Origin: Lepisosteus oculatus
Lineage: Eukaryota > Chordata > Actinopteri > Semionotiformes > Lepisosteidae
Assembly: GCF_040954835.1 (NCBI RefSeq)
Contig: NC_090706.1
Location: 38,077,148-38,141,147 of the forward strand
Direction: 5' to 3'
Length of the DNA: 64,000 nt
The notes beneath the pieces are model-generated. The model searched no databases and had not been told where the DNA came from. It saw only the letters and a list, made by a program, of their open reading frames with translations. Both the position numbers and the translations under genes were made by a program. Below, one piece after another: positions 1 to 12,657 of the stretch (the stretch's first letter is position 1; the number at the start of each line of letters is the position of its first letter).

Positions 1-3000
1 CACTTTCTCTTGCATTGACATGGGCCGCAACAAAACCACCCTGACCGATGTAGCTTCTTGGTAAGGGATAACAGTCTGTAGATGACCACTCATAAAACAT
101 TAGGAAGCATAAAGGATAACATTTTACACTAATAAAAGTAACCAGAGGCGGCAAAGATGTACAAACACCAAGCTAATGAGAAAGCGGAAGGCTAAAATGG
201 GTTTTTTTTTTTCAAATACGATTGTGTGATGCCTGTACTGACATTCAGGCGTGGTTTAGGAACAGAGAAGTGGGCATTGACAGTCGGCGTCGGAGAGTTT
301 AAAAGCTCTTGTTTTCATCGGCATGCCTAGCCCGAGTCCTGAAAGGCTTTCAAACCCGATTGTTCAGTTAAGGTGCTTTTGGTGTGGGTTTTCCCCTCGA
401 CACGATTGTGAATCAAATCTTAAAAGAAAGAAAAGAGAAGAGGGGTGAAGGAAGATCAGTGGAGTTTTTATTTCTCTAGCAAGTTTAAACAGGCTCATTT
501 GACGCTTGACTCGAGTGACTTGTGAGGTTGGAAGATATTTGCTCCTTGTGGTTTGTTGGTGCCGCTGCATCGGAGACCTACCGGCTCGAGCATGGTGCAG
601 ATTCTTTATACTGTATGTATAGCACCAGCCTTGCAGGAGGGCGAAAGTTATCGTTTTGGTTGCCAAGTCAATCTTCAAAACATCTAGAATGTCTCGGGTG
701 TTGAGGAAGGAAACAAGCCTGAGGAATTGAGCCCGTGGTGCCCCTAGACCCGTTTGGCCTCGCTGAAGGGTTTGGGCTCATCCTTGAGGGTCCATACAGG
801 TTGTATTTGGGGGGGGTAATCCCAGATTCCAGATAACCAAAAGAAAAGCCTTAGTGTTAAATTCCCCTGGGGTTTGTGAGCATCCCATGCTTCTGTCACT
901 GTAACTTCAGCGTTTTCACATAACTTAAGGTGAGTGGCCGAATATTGGCTTTCATTTGAATTTGAACCTTGAATGTGAATTATTCGCCTTCCCAAATTGT
1001 TCTAGCGTTTACCCCAGTACCCAGAATTAAGAGCAGAAGAATACTAGATGTTTCGGCGGCCTCGTTATCGATTTGGGGAAAATGCGTGCTGCTTCCGAGG
1101 GGAAAGCACACATTTAGGAACAGAAGGTCTAAGAGTTCTGTGCTGTTTTTTATGGGATTTTCTGGAATGTCAGTCTGGGGACCACTAGGTTTGTTGGCTG
1201 TGGAATAGTACGAAAGGAAGGCGTTCCCGGCTTGAAATATCCAAGCCCGTCTTCGCATTCTTTCCGGATTTTTTCCCCGTTGTCCCTAAAAACAAAGGCC
1301 GCGCTGGGAAAGAGCTGGGGAAATGTGTGGATTCCCTCACGTTCTCCAGACTTTGCCTGGAGTGGTGCTGAGCCGCAGCACAGCGGCGTGTGATGCAATG
1401 GTATTTACAGTCTCCAGACTGTGGTTTCTGAACCTGCCTTGATCCACATCGCTCCCTTTCACACAAGCCTGTTCTTTCAGCGTCGGCTGCCGCAGTCAGT
1501 CGCAGACAAGATAGGCCCAGTTCTTTGTTTTCCTTGGCTGTGGTTAAACTTGTTGAGCCACAACAGTCTTGAGGGGTTTATTGACTCCACAGTATTGAGC
1601 TTTGATACTAAATATTTTATGGGCTCAAGAGATCCTTAAAGCTTTTGTGCAGTACAGTTCCACAGATTTTAAAATTTAATTTCCACAACTTAAGATGAGT
1701 TTTCCCCTCTGCCCCCTGCTTTTAAACAAAACTTTCCTTTTTTAAACCAATGTGGGGTTAGGGGTAGAGTGGTTTCAAATCTGGAGACAATCATCCAACA
1801 CCTTAATATATCGACTTGCACTTTTAATTCCTTTTCATATCGTTACTAAAACATTCACCTGAAATCTGACTGGATGGCAGATTACCAATTATTTTGGAAT
1901 TGGGCTAGATGCTTAAATGTATGAAACCTTGTAGAGGAACAAAAACACATTTGTGAGACCTATGGGCAGTATCCTGGTTTTGCTTACACCAGTTACACAT
2001 CTTACACCATGTTAGATGGGGCCCCTCGAAGATTAGGGGTCATCTTGGGGTATCTTGGGCATGGAGTTCTCGCACTCATTTTCAATGAGTTGTAAGAAAC
2101 CACCTGTTGTTCATCCAGAAGCAGACATTGTGTGTACTGTGCATTGGCACTGAAAGGATGTTTCCATTGTGTTTCTCATTGCACTGCTGGGTCCTGTTTA
2201 AGAAAGACATATGCCAGATTCGCTCGCGTAGATGCAGAAGGAAACGAGTCTTGCTCCTCTCCAGGTCTTTTTAATGAAACTAAGCCAGCTGTTGAAACTG
2301 TGAATATTGATTGTTGCTTTTTCTGCATGTTGAACGTGTACACATTAGTCATGCCATTATTCCATCAACAGCTGTAATCTGACCTTCTTGGAAGGCCCTG
2401 GAATCGAGAAGTGGTTTGTTACTTTCGTCACTGGTGTTAGTGTCAGGCCTGTGCTCTGTGGCTTGGAGGCGAGGATGGATTGCACAAATGATGGTGTAAT
2501 GGAACTAAAATATGTGCATTAATGCATATACATCCACATTTATCCCTATGACTGTAGCATTTCCCAGACCGTGCCTTTGATTCACAGGAAACTGCAGGGA
2601 TGGGTCAACACCTGCCTACTCGCATTCCTATCTTTCTGGCCTGACGGCTTCTACAACGGAGCACCACAGATCTGGAGGATGTGTCTGAGCTTGTAGGCAA
2701 CATGGCCTGCAAGCCAATGGATCTGCTACATTCTGAAGCAGAACTGGGGCACCCCACGGCCGTCTGAATCTGTAGCCACAATATTGTATTTATAAAGATG
2801 GAAGATTAGAATCTGATTTTTTTTTCTTTTATTAGGTCAAAATGTGGTCTGTGAGTTGGGGTAGGGGGACTGGATACTTTACTTGTTTCGTAACTGAACT
2901 ATTCATTTTCCCCAATTTGCTTTGATCGAGCAAGCATTACAGTCGTGAATCACTTAAGGCGAAGGTGTTCGTCCAGGGCAGGGGGGTGGACTTTCTTCTT

Positions 3001-3133
3001 ATACTGTGATTTAGTTTTGTTAATTTGCTCTTAATGCTGTTGGAGGTCTGGATCAAGGGAGCATCCCAGCACGTGGATGAGCTCCATGGGCAGTGGAGGC
3101 CTTCATCAGTTGTCGTGCTCTCTCCCCTCTCAG
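1..3133 (+). other. Intron 1 of the zfyve28-like gene (partial)
   Basis: No exon, RNA gene or clear transposon was found here. In LST2 genes the first coding exon holds only about 13 codons and precedes a long intron. A search by eye for that short basic N-terminus found none in this stretch, so the window probably opens inside intron 1. The intron ends in a pyrimidine-rich tract and CAG at 3131-3133. Confidence 0.6.
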
Positions 3134-6100
3134 AGGTCGGACCGGAGGCCGCTGGCCCAGTTCTACTTTGCTGATGAGGACTTGACCCGTGTCACAGCTG
3201 AGCTGAATGGCATCGACCTGCGGAAGGACCCCCAGAAGTACCTGGTGCTTCTCAACCAGCTCCGTATTAGCCAGGTAGCCGGCGAGCACTCCTACGCAAC
3301 AAGATCGTGTTGAACTCGTTTGCCCTTTACCGAGGGGTGCCTTGCTCTGTTAAACTGCCGAGTAATTTAGGTCCGAAGTCCAAATTGAACCAACCCCTGT
3401 GATTGTGCCGCCTGGCAGGATCGTGTGCTGCGAGCCGTTGAGCTGGTGATGGAGGACTGCATCTCGGCGCAGAGACAGAGCCGCGACTACCACGTCAAGT
3501 TTCCCGACGAGATCCTTCACGAGAACCTGGGCGTGCAGCTGTGGTTCGCGGCGGAGGTGAGGGAGACGTCTGTGGAGTCCTCCGTGGAGCTGTAAACACA
3601 GCCATAGCACCCATCTGGCTGTGTCATCCTGTCCCTACACCCACCCCTTGTCCAATGTTCATTTTAATTATGGTCCTTTTTTAAAAAAATATAGAATATT
3701 CTATTGATCCTGTTGTAAAGTTTGAGGTCCCATGTGTTCACTCCTTACCTCTTCTGTAGTACACTGGTATACGTTGGCCCTGTTTTTCTACTGGGCCAAC
3801 AGTTGGGAGAGTGGTGCAGAGTTACAGTATGTAGCCAGTAGCCACTGACGGGAAGCACACCTGACATCCCGACACGTGACATGGGGGGGGGTGGGGTGGG
3901 GGGCGAACCTCTGCAGCCCCTGTTCCGCCCCGCACGCTGCCTTGTTTGGCGGCTGTCGGGAAGCTGACCGCTCTCTCGCGACCGCAGTGCCTGCTGGTGG
4001 GCTCCTTCCTGGAGGTGCGCGAGTCGGAGGGGCTGCTGTTGCGCCCCCTGGCGGGGCAGCTCCTGTGCTGCCTGGAGGACGCCAGGCTGCGGATGAGGGA
4101 GCAGTGCCTGAGCGACCCGCGCGGCTACTCCCCCCGGCTCCGGGAGGCCCTGCTGCAGTACGACCGCGTCTTCGCCCAGTTCGAGCTCAGGTACGGGGAG
4201 GCCGCCGGCCCCTTGCTCTCGGTGGCCTCGTGCCGGCAGCTGTCGCGTCTCTCAATTTTAAAATGTCTTTTTTTTTTTTTCCCTTTCAAAATCGTATGCA
4301 ACTTGTGGTTTTTAGCGTAATAAAATGCAGGTCTCCAAGTAGAAATTAATTCCTGTATTCATATTGGTTCTTTGTGTTTATTTCCCCTCTCGGATCGTCG
4401 GAGCCTTCGGTTCTCTGCCTGCTTGCCGTTCACGTTGGAGTAGTTCATTCCAGCTTGCAAGCTCTTAAACATGTAGATTTAGTGTAAAGGACGCTGAGGC
4501 TTGTCTTCCAGGATCCTATGAGAGGGTTTTGATCGGCCCGGCTGTTCTTTTCCTCTTGGACAGAAGCCGCGATGTCCAGAACTTATTTTAATGAAAGAAT
4601 GAAATAGTGTGGAGAAGCTTTGTATTGCGAAAGGTTTAGGGATGCAGAAGTGACTTGCTGCTGAAAACAGAAGATTTGCTGTTCAGTACAGTGCAGCCAT
4701 TTACTCCTGCTGTAATGATGACCATGCAAGGGTGGTGGTGGGGTGTGTTATCTCCTCCCCCCATATTGCGTTGAAAAAACCTTGATGTTTAATTAAACTC
4801 GTTATTGAAAGGTTTCTGGATTTCAAAAGGTGCTTTGTCGCTTGCTTGCAGTATTTTTCTTGGCAAACTGTCAACCTCAAAACTGTCTGCTCTTTTCAGA
4901 CCAGTGCCTTTCAACTCATTGTGGTCTTGTGCATTGAGCAACCTTGAACCGTCAAGGTTGAATCTGATAAGTGGTGGCCTCTGTGTCATGCTGTAACTGC
5001 ATCCTAGACTTGTTTGCTGATATGACGGAGGTAAATACCACTGGCTGTGGCTTTCATGGATTGTTCACATTGGATTAATGAAGGCACTGACGTCTGAACT
5101 TTCCCCCTTCTGAAATGCAGGCCATGGGAACAACGGAGAATTTTGGGGTTCCTTGGGGATGAGCGCACTGAAGCTCGTTGTGCCGTCATTGTGGTTTCTT
5201 GCTTCGTGTGGTTTTCTTAAATGACTAGGAAAAAGTGCAAGGCAGATGGTTTGATCATCATGCAATTGGTCGTTGAACAGGGAAAATGAAATAAGCATGT
5301 CTTGGTTTCAGATCTTATTTGTAGGTCTGCTAATTTTACCTCATCGTTTGAGTGACGAGAGAAAGACATGAATTAAAGTCTGTGGCTTTGGCTACCTGGC
5401 CATTTCTTATTTAGATGATTTGTCAGACTGTAATACTGTACTCATGATGTGTGTAACTTAACTACATTTTTTACCAAGATGCGTCTTAGACATGACTGCT
5501 ACAATAGCACCGTGAGCAAGTCAGCGAAGTGGTTTAGCTTTGCCCTCAGGCAAACGTAAGAGAAGTGTTTTTCAGGCCTGTACTTGCCACTATGCGCAAA
5601 CATCCTGAACTTTTTTAATGGGAAAGCTGATTATTGTGACTCCTTTTATTTATGATTGAACACAAGTGTGCCTGGGAGGTGTGAGGTTGTGAGAGGTGTG
5701 GTGCTGAAAGGGGCTTTGTTTTTCAGCTATATTTCCATGGTGATTCCAGTGAAGTCGGCAGAGGAACTACAGAGGCAGCAGGAGATCGTGGTGCTGTTCT
5801 GCGAGACTGTGGAGAGGTGAGACTAAATGGACCTTCTGGAAAACCCGGATACTCTATTTTGAATCTTATTTAAACCTTCAGTTTTAGAAAGTCTATATCA
5901 AAAACAGACAAGACACGAGGATGTCATGACTTATGAATGTGTCATAAATATCCAGCTTCAACATTTTAAGTCTTTCTGCAGGCAAGAAAATATTTTTGGT
6001 ATTTAATTTGAGCTGATGCACCAGATTTTCTTAACCATGGATGTTCAGTCTTGGTCCTGGAGGGCAGGTGTCTGCAGGTTTTCATTCCGACTCGGACTGA

Positions 6101-9100
6101 AATGTAGATCAACTCAACCCCAGGTGCTGCTGCTTTAGAGACTTGGGGAAAACCCTGGAGAGACTTTTGGTCTCCTAGACTAGGGTTGGACATGCTCAAA
6201 CTAAATCACTCCAAAAGTTTTTATCAGTCCTTTAGTTACACAGGTTGACTAACTGGAGATCTCTTGTACAGTAGTTTAGCGTCAAACTAAACAAGACTCA
6301 AAGTAGCACAGTATAAGTAGTCTTATAAACTGACCATATAATCACTTTTGTGCTTGATTTAGCAACATGTTTTCCTTGCCTATTGCCGTTTGCATTGGCT
6401 ACAATAATTATCTGAATATCGAGTGCACCACTTTATAATGAAGCCACTGTCAGTTGATTCTGTTCTCTCCTTTTATAGAGCATTGAAACTGGGGTACTTA
6501 AGCCAGGAGCTGATTGATGGCTATGAACCACTGGTGATGTTCACCATCCCCAGACTGGCCATAATTTGGTGAGCATGTTTTTTTTTTTGCTCTTTGATCT
6601 GTGTAGTCTTCAGTGAAATTTCTTTCTGCACAACAAGAAGGAATGATGCTTCTGCTGTCCTAAGTTGTAAAAAATAGCCCACTTGTACACAGTTATAAGA
6701 AAATATGTACTCTGATTTACATATTTATGCTATAAAAACACCTGGATTGTTTTATTTGTGAATGAATCTAATTTTTAGAGGCATCAGTTTTAGTGAATGA
6801 AACAGGCTAAGGAAAATATGAAATTATAGCACGTTAAATGTGCAGCTCACTGCAGTTTGTACTTGAAGTTAAGATGCTCCAATTTTGGTTTTCCATTCCG
6901 TGTTTTGATATAGAATCTCAAAACAACCGGTTTTATCTTTTTTTTTTACATCCCGCTACTGAAGTCTAAATCGCTACTAGTAAAGACACATTGATATTTT
7001 TTGTTCTTTTTTTGTTTTCTGTAGATCAGGGTTCCTGGGACACTTTAGATATTGTAAAACAAAATTTCAGATTTAACTCATTGAGCACTCATCTGCTTTT
7101 AAAGCAGAAAGTTAACACCACTGGCAATGTTGCAGACGTTGCAATACTTGATTTCCAATAAAAAAAAAATCTAATGACACAAATGCCTGTTTTTATCAAC
7201 CGCTTACACAGACAATGGCCTGATATGGCTGTGTGGAGTTTCCTGATGAATGAACCTTTCTCCCTCTCTTTGTAAACGAAGTGGCCTGCTGATCTTCCCA
7301 GATGGCCCATTGAACCTCCAGCATGGACCAGAGGGCATGTCTAGCCTCTTCAGCCCTTTCTACTCCCTCCTGCTGAAAATCAGGTCAGTCGGGGTGTTGT
7401 GGCCTGGCCTGCCCCACTGCATTGCTCATCATCCAGCTGCCTCTACTGCTTCCTCTTTAGACTTCATTAAAGTGCCATGCATTAATGCACTCTCACTCAG
7501 TTTTCTAAAAAAAAGTCATCTGGCAAAGTTTGTACTTTTTTTTTTTAGAAACTTGTGATTATTTTTGTAAGGAATACTCTGCTTCATACAAATGACTTTG
7601 TGTGCTTACTCCTTAGGATCTAGAAACTTTTTTTTTTACCATCTTGCTCCTAATGTTCATAAAAATGTTATTTATGGCAATGTTTCTGTTGTCTTTGTGC
7701 AGCGTTAAAATATAAAAAGGCTGAAATGTCAATCTTTCTGAATTGAGAGGGGGAGGGGGGGGGACTCCTGACTTTTTTGCACCTCCTTCATCAACCGATA
7801 CGGATCCCTTTGCAGGGATCTGCTGCGGGTCCTGACCAAGGAGGAGCTCGATGTCCTGGAAAGAAACCTGTGTGCTGCCGAGTCCAGCGACTTCCTGTGT
7901 TCTTCAGCCTCTACTACTGGAGGACAAGGGTCCCTCCCTGGCACTGACCCCACTGTTGACTCCAGGCCAGTGGAGGATGCGCCGTCTGTGCCTGGGTCTT
8001 GCCAGGCACCTGCCACGTATCCCAGCCACCCCTGCTCCTCCACAGCACCCCCACCTTGCTGCAGCGACACTGGCGTTTGGCCCGAGCATCCTCGCTGCCC
8101 CACTCCGGACCAGGAGGCCGTGGGATGTGACAGACGGTCCCCCGTTTCCCACGAGAAATGGGGCGCCACCTTCCCCGGGGCCGCGTGCGCGCTCTGCAGC
8201 TCGGGGTTCCAAGAGCAGGGGCGGCGCCAGCCGGCGGAAGCCGGGGAGAGCGGGCCTGCTCATGTGCCGGACTCGGGTCCGCAGGGCTCTGGGGAGCAGG
8301 CGGGGCGGACTGCTGGTCGGGCCGCCGCTGGATTGTGTTCCCATCGCTCCCCCTATCCCAGCAGCCCTGGCGCGGACACCGAGGCGGAAGCCAGGGAGCG
8401 CAAGTGGAGGCGCAGAGTGATGGTGCACAGTTGGCATTCTGGGCAGCCGTTTCCGTCTGTGGCGGCCAGGCGCCCCTTCGGAGACGGCAGAAGGTAACGA
8501 GTGAACAGATGCACCGGGAGGCAGGGCACCGAGACAAAGGGTGACCTCGGTCTTAAAGAAACAGCCGCAGGTTGAAGGAGAGTTCTGAGTTTAAGTAGCA
8601 GCAGCGTGCCTGGAAGAGTATGGGAAGGGTCTGTCTCAAATGTGACTGGGAGATGGAGGTTTGGGTTTCATTGAGACAGCTGAGTTACTAGGTATAAGAC
8701 GAGGTCTTCCTCCCATGTAAGAAGAAGCCAGCTGTTGAAAATATACTTCACTTAAATAACATAATTTAACATTAGTATTGGAACACTGATTTAGCAGAAT
8801 CTTGATTTTTATAAATCTTTATTTCCTTTTTTTGAAGGATTGGCAGCGAGCAGGAGAACCAGACCAGCCAAGCGGGCGTCTACGATGAGAGAGTGGACCT
8901 CCGTGCTCGGTACAGCTGCAGCAACGACCTGATACACAGGCTGTTTGTGTGCATCTCAGGTAGCCTACAGATTAGTTTCCTTTTTATAGTCCTGGAAAAA
9001 CGACACTGCTTTCATTGATGCACCTCGGCGCAATCAGCTGAAGTTAGTGAAGTTCTTAAGACGCTTAACCCACTGCGTTTAATATTCCAATACCAGGCCC

Positions 9101-12100
9101 TGCATAAAGCTCTGAGGTGGTGATAGATACAATTTGTTGCCTTAGAAATCTGAATGTTCCTTAATGGGCTTTCATATTAAATCTTGCATCTTAAAATCCA
9201 CCCTTTAGTTTGGGTTAAAGCCAAGGCATTTAATAAGTGGTTAGGATTTAGCTTCAATGAAACAAAAAGAATGAAAAATAAGGTTTATGTAATGCTCCTT
9301 TTGTTTAATGACTGCAGCATTACCACCTTGCATACCTTCTGAGAATTACATTAGATAAAGTATTAGGCCTAGGAAACCTCTAAGGATGTTTCTGTAAACA
9401 GTGTTGGTTTACCAGTAGGTGACACTGCTGTTTTTTGTCCTTTGAACGAGACGGTACATTTAGTTACTGACTATTTGATCGTTAATGATCACATGGCACT
9501 GTTCATAACCAAAAAGGGTGTAAACCCTGATGTCCTGGGTGAACTCCTCTTGGGACTTACAATAATCTGGCTTCCCTAAATTTCTTAAATTTGCAAAGGA
9601 GTTTCAATTCAAATACGTTCGCCCCCTTGAGGACAGATCTCTCACTTCTCTGCCTGCTCTGCTGGTTCTTAATGGCAGCCACCCGTTACCCAAGCAGGTG
9701 GAACACTTCAATCCTCTGGGTCTCCTCCTGTATGTAAAATGCTCCCAGATCCCATAGGATGGACAGTGCTTATACCCTTTTTCATTTGCAGGGGTTGCAG
9801 ACCAGCTCCAGACGAACTTTGCCAGCGATATGCGAGCAATTTTGAAGTGCGTCTTTGAGCTGATCGTCTCCCAGGACGAAGTGTGGGATGGCTCTGTCCC
9901 GCCTCACAGTAAGCCAAACTTGTCATCTTGTTGTGGGCAGGAAACTTTTTCAAACGCCTCCTGAGTACAGACGTTGAGCTCCAATAAACACTTTGCTTGT
10001 TTTGCAGGCTTGATGGCCAGCCTTATCCAATATGAATATATGAAAGCTGACGGCTTTTTTTAGGATAGGAAATTGTAGATGCCTGCTATGTGTTTTATTT
10101 AAACAAGCACAGATTGTCACCATTTGGTGACTAAATTTAGATCAAAGTCACAAACCTCTTGCTTTTTGCAGCCTAGTAAATTCCCTTCTTGGTGCATTCC
10201 TCTTCGCAAAATGTGATTAAAGCTATTGAAGCCTCCGTCAATTAGACGAATGTGCCAGAGTCTCGAGTCCCGTTTTTGCCCTGAATTAATTTAGCATCCT
10301 GGCCGCTCCAGGCTCCGAGTGAGCCAAGCGGAGAGTGACGGATCTAAGGAGAGTGCGTTCTCTCCTGTCTCGCAGCAGAGGGAGAGGAGGAAGACCAGCA
10401 GCTGGAGGAAGGTCCCGATCCTGGCCCAGAGGAATGTGAATTGTGTGACGATCTGAACGCCGGAGTTTCAGACATGGGCAATATAGGAGGTAAGGGATTA
10501 GGGGGGTCTAAACCTGACAGGGCGCATAGCTGTTAGACATGGATATTTAAGGTAAACTGACCTACTTCTTGTTTTTCAGGGCACTTGCAGATTTGGTCAT
10601 TCAAGTTCTCTTAAATTAAAACTGCATACTTTTTGTATATGCCTGTGTTCTTGTGTACATTCTGTTTATGCACGCGTATATAAAGGCAGTATTAGGCCAG
10701 GATTTTTTTGTATTAACATGAAATGAAACATAAGACGTATTACAGATGTAGCCATCTTCGGATATAATGTTACTACCACAGAAATGTGACTCCTGGTGTT
10801 TGGTTTGAGCTACCTAAGTTTTTTTTTTTGAGAGGGGAGGGCAGTTTCCAGAACGGCACCTGTATAAAATGATGGCTTAGATTCCAATGGGATATGAGCA
10901 GCTAATGCTTGAGTGCAACATGGTACTGTATACTCTTAGGAATTAAGTCCTATACACATGTTGTTGTAGTCTATTAAAAGCCCCATGTATCAAGTAGTGG
11001 ATTTGTAAAGGGGATGTTGAGGACTCAAATCCTAGGTGAGGTAATGCTGTTGTACATTTGAGCAAAACGATTAATTGCTATATTAATAGGCATAAAAGTA
11101 AGGTTATTTCCATAAAAGCCTCAACCAAGTTAATAAATGACATTAACCCAGAGGTACTGTATAACTCGGGTTCCTTATAATACAGTACTGAAGGGGTCTC
11201 TTAAAATGTAAGACTTAATTATCATGCGTTGTTGACAGGAAGCCAGTGCAAGGACTCAAGGATAGGAGTAATGTTATCAACTTTTCATAGCAAGGGCCTC
11301 TCTTTATTGTACCGTGAGGCAGCAAATTCAAATCTATGGGTAGAAAGGATACCTTGCAAATGGTCTTTCCCAACCTCCTGAGTTGCTCTTCGGGATGCTA
11401 CAGTTCCCGTGTGCCAAGGCTTGGTCTGTTGTACCCGACGTTTAGCATTTTACCTTGCATGTCACATCTAGATGGTGGTTTTCACTTTCCATGATAACTT
11501 CCCGGAGGAGTCAAGTGTGCTCTGACCCGTCAAACCACACTGAGGCTGAAGGGTGAAAGTCCAGAGCAGCAGCAGCAGCAGCAGGAGGAGGAGAAGAGTG
11601 GGCTGTGGGGCTTAAGGTCAGCTCTTGAAAATGCAGCTCTCTCTGCCCCTGCTGGGATTTGGCCCAGGTCTTTTGTGGGATCCAAGCACAGACCTGCCAA
11701 GAGACTCTGCCACAGAGGTCCACACCATCTAGGTTTCAGAGATGGGTTCAGTGCACCAGCCCCGTCACATACAGTATGGGGGGGGGAAACTCACAAGCCG
11801 TCTCTTCCCTGGCAGGACCGCCCGTCTGGGTGCCCGACAGCGCCTGTGACCACTGCACAGCCTGCCAAGCCCCGTTCACCATCCTGCGCCGGCGGCACCA
11901 CTGCCGGAGCTGTGGGAAGGTAGGCACCAGGACCGAGGGTTGCGGCCTGCTGGGCGCCGCTCAAGGGGCGTGCTAAACGCTTCGTTTACGCGGCTCTGCT
12001 AAAGCTTCGCCAGCCTAACCCAGATCCGAACCTGCTTGCTGGCTTTTGGAGTGAGTGAGGATCTGTTCGTTTTCCGTGTTGCATGTTTTTGATCCTGGGG

Positions 12101-12657
12101 AGGCAGAACGAAATGGCATGATTTGATTTTTTTTTTCTGGGGAAAAAAAATTGGTTCACTTAGAAGAAGTGTTATCGTTAGAGGATGGCAGAGCGGGGTT
12201 AGGGCTGCTGCCTTGCAGTTCTGGGGATCCTGGGTTCAATTCCGGACCAGGGCCGCTACCTGCATGGAGTGTTTGGACTGCGAGAGGAAACCCACACAAA
12301 TACAAAGTCCCACTGGTGTGCGTGTGCGTGTGCGTGTGCGTGTGCGTGTGCGTGTGCGTGTGCGTGTGCGTGTGCGTGTGCGTGTGCGTGTGCGTGTGCG
12401 TGTGCGTGTGCGTGTGTCCTGGTGTCCCAAATGGGCTGTACCCTGCCTTGCTCCCCCGCGACCCCGCACCGGATAATCCTGCCTCCTCCAGCAGAGGACG
12501 AAGTCGATGGCCTGGCCTCTCCTGCTCGTTTCAGATCTTCTGTGCGCGCTGCTCCCCCCACGAGGCCCCGCTGCCTCGCTTCGGACAGATGAAGCCGGTG
12601 CGCGTGTGCAACCACTGCTACGATTTCCACATCGTGGGAGAAACCACGCCGCTTTGA
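3134..12657 (+). CDS. zfyve28-like: LST2/ZFYVE28-like FYVE-domain protein (5' end outside window)
   Basis: Lateral signaling target 2 homolog: family members sit on early endosomes through a PI3P-binding FYVE domain and promote EGFR degradation. Coding exons with consensus splice sites and consistent phase: 3134-3274, 3419-3556, 3988-4190, 5727-5816, 6479-6568, 7282-7383, 7816-8493, 8838-8959, 9792-9908, 10376-10489, 11816-11919, 12535-12657. They total 2022 nt (673 codons plus stop). The N-terminal block matches LST2 ([46 protein letters not shown]). Next come a poorly conserved linker (large exon 7816-8493), a second conserved block ([20 protein letters not shown]) and a C-terminal FYVE domain with [17 protein letters not shown] and eight Cys. 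The lysine ubiquitinated in human LST2 (K87) is present. The first about 13 codons must lie upstream. With them the protein is near 686 residues against 887 in human ZFYVE28, mainly because the linker is shorter. Next to mxd3, so probably an ohnolog of ZFYVE28. Family is near certain; the paralog label is inferred. Confidence 0.93.
6040..6194. repeat. Palindromic MITE-like element in a zfyve28-like intron
   Basis: A segment of about 155 bp is bounded by imperfect 23-bp inverted ends (6040-6062 and 6172-6194, 15 of 23 matching, most mismatches being transitions). The left end contains TTGGTCCTGGAGGGCAGG. Stretches with similar opening or internal text occur at 61705-61885 and 50430-50565, so it is dispersed. 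No coding capacity. A non-autonomous DNA transposon is the simplest reading. Confidence 0.5.
12183..12465 (+). repeat. tRNA-derived SINE copy with embedded hexanucleotide array
   Basis: The 5' part has an RNA polymerase III A box (TGGCAGAGCGG, 12186-12196) and B box (GGTTCAATTCC, 12233-12243), then TGCATGGAGTGTTTGGACTG and GAGGAAACCCACA. After the simple-sequence array the text GTCCTGGTGTCCC and GTACCCTGCCTTG resembles the 3' region of the SINE copy at 52895. It lies in the last intron of the zfyve28-like gene, just before the final exon. Confidence 0.7.
12317..12417. repeat. (GTGTGC)n hexanucleotide microsatellite
   Basis: About 100 bp of near-perfect GTGTGC/TGCGTG repeat, roughly 16-17 units, about 120 bp before the acceptor of the last zfyve28-like exon. 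Alternating purine-pyrimidine sequence of this kind can form Z-DNA. It gives spurious open frames of repeated dipeptides on both strands that are not genes. Confidence 0.95.

Larger units (their letters stand above)
11816..12657 (+). other. FYVE zinc-finger coding region (two exons)
   Basis: The FYVE domain is split between 11816-11919 and 12535-12657. Exon one gives the WVPD motif, the first Cys pair (HCTAC) and the basic RRRHHCR motif that binds PI3P, then CRSCG. Exon two gives FCARC, the RVC motif and the last pair (CNHC), ending about eight residues later. All eight zinc ligands and all three signature motifs are present, so the domain should be functional. Confidence 0.93.

Noticed and set aside
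3876-4349. 157-codon + strand frame overlapping zfyve28-like exon 3
   Set aside because: Out-of-frame shadow. The frame from 3988 gives the LST2 sequence and ends at a good donor.
7904-8537. Long open frames antisense to, and in alternative frames of, the central zfyve28-like exon
   Set aside because: They arise from high GC in a real exon. Only the frame that runs from 7817 keeps phase with both neighbouring exons and shows LST2 similarity.
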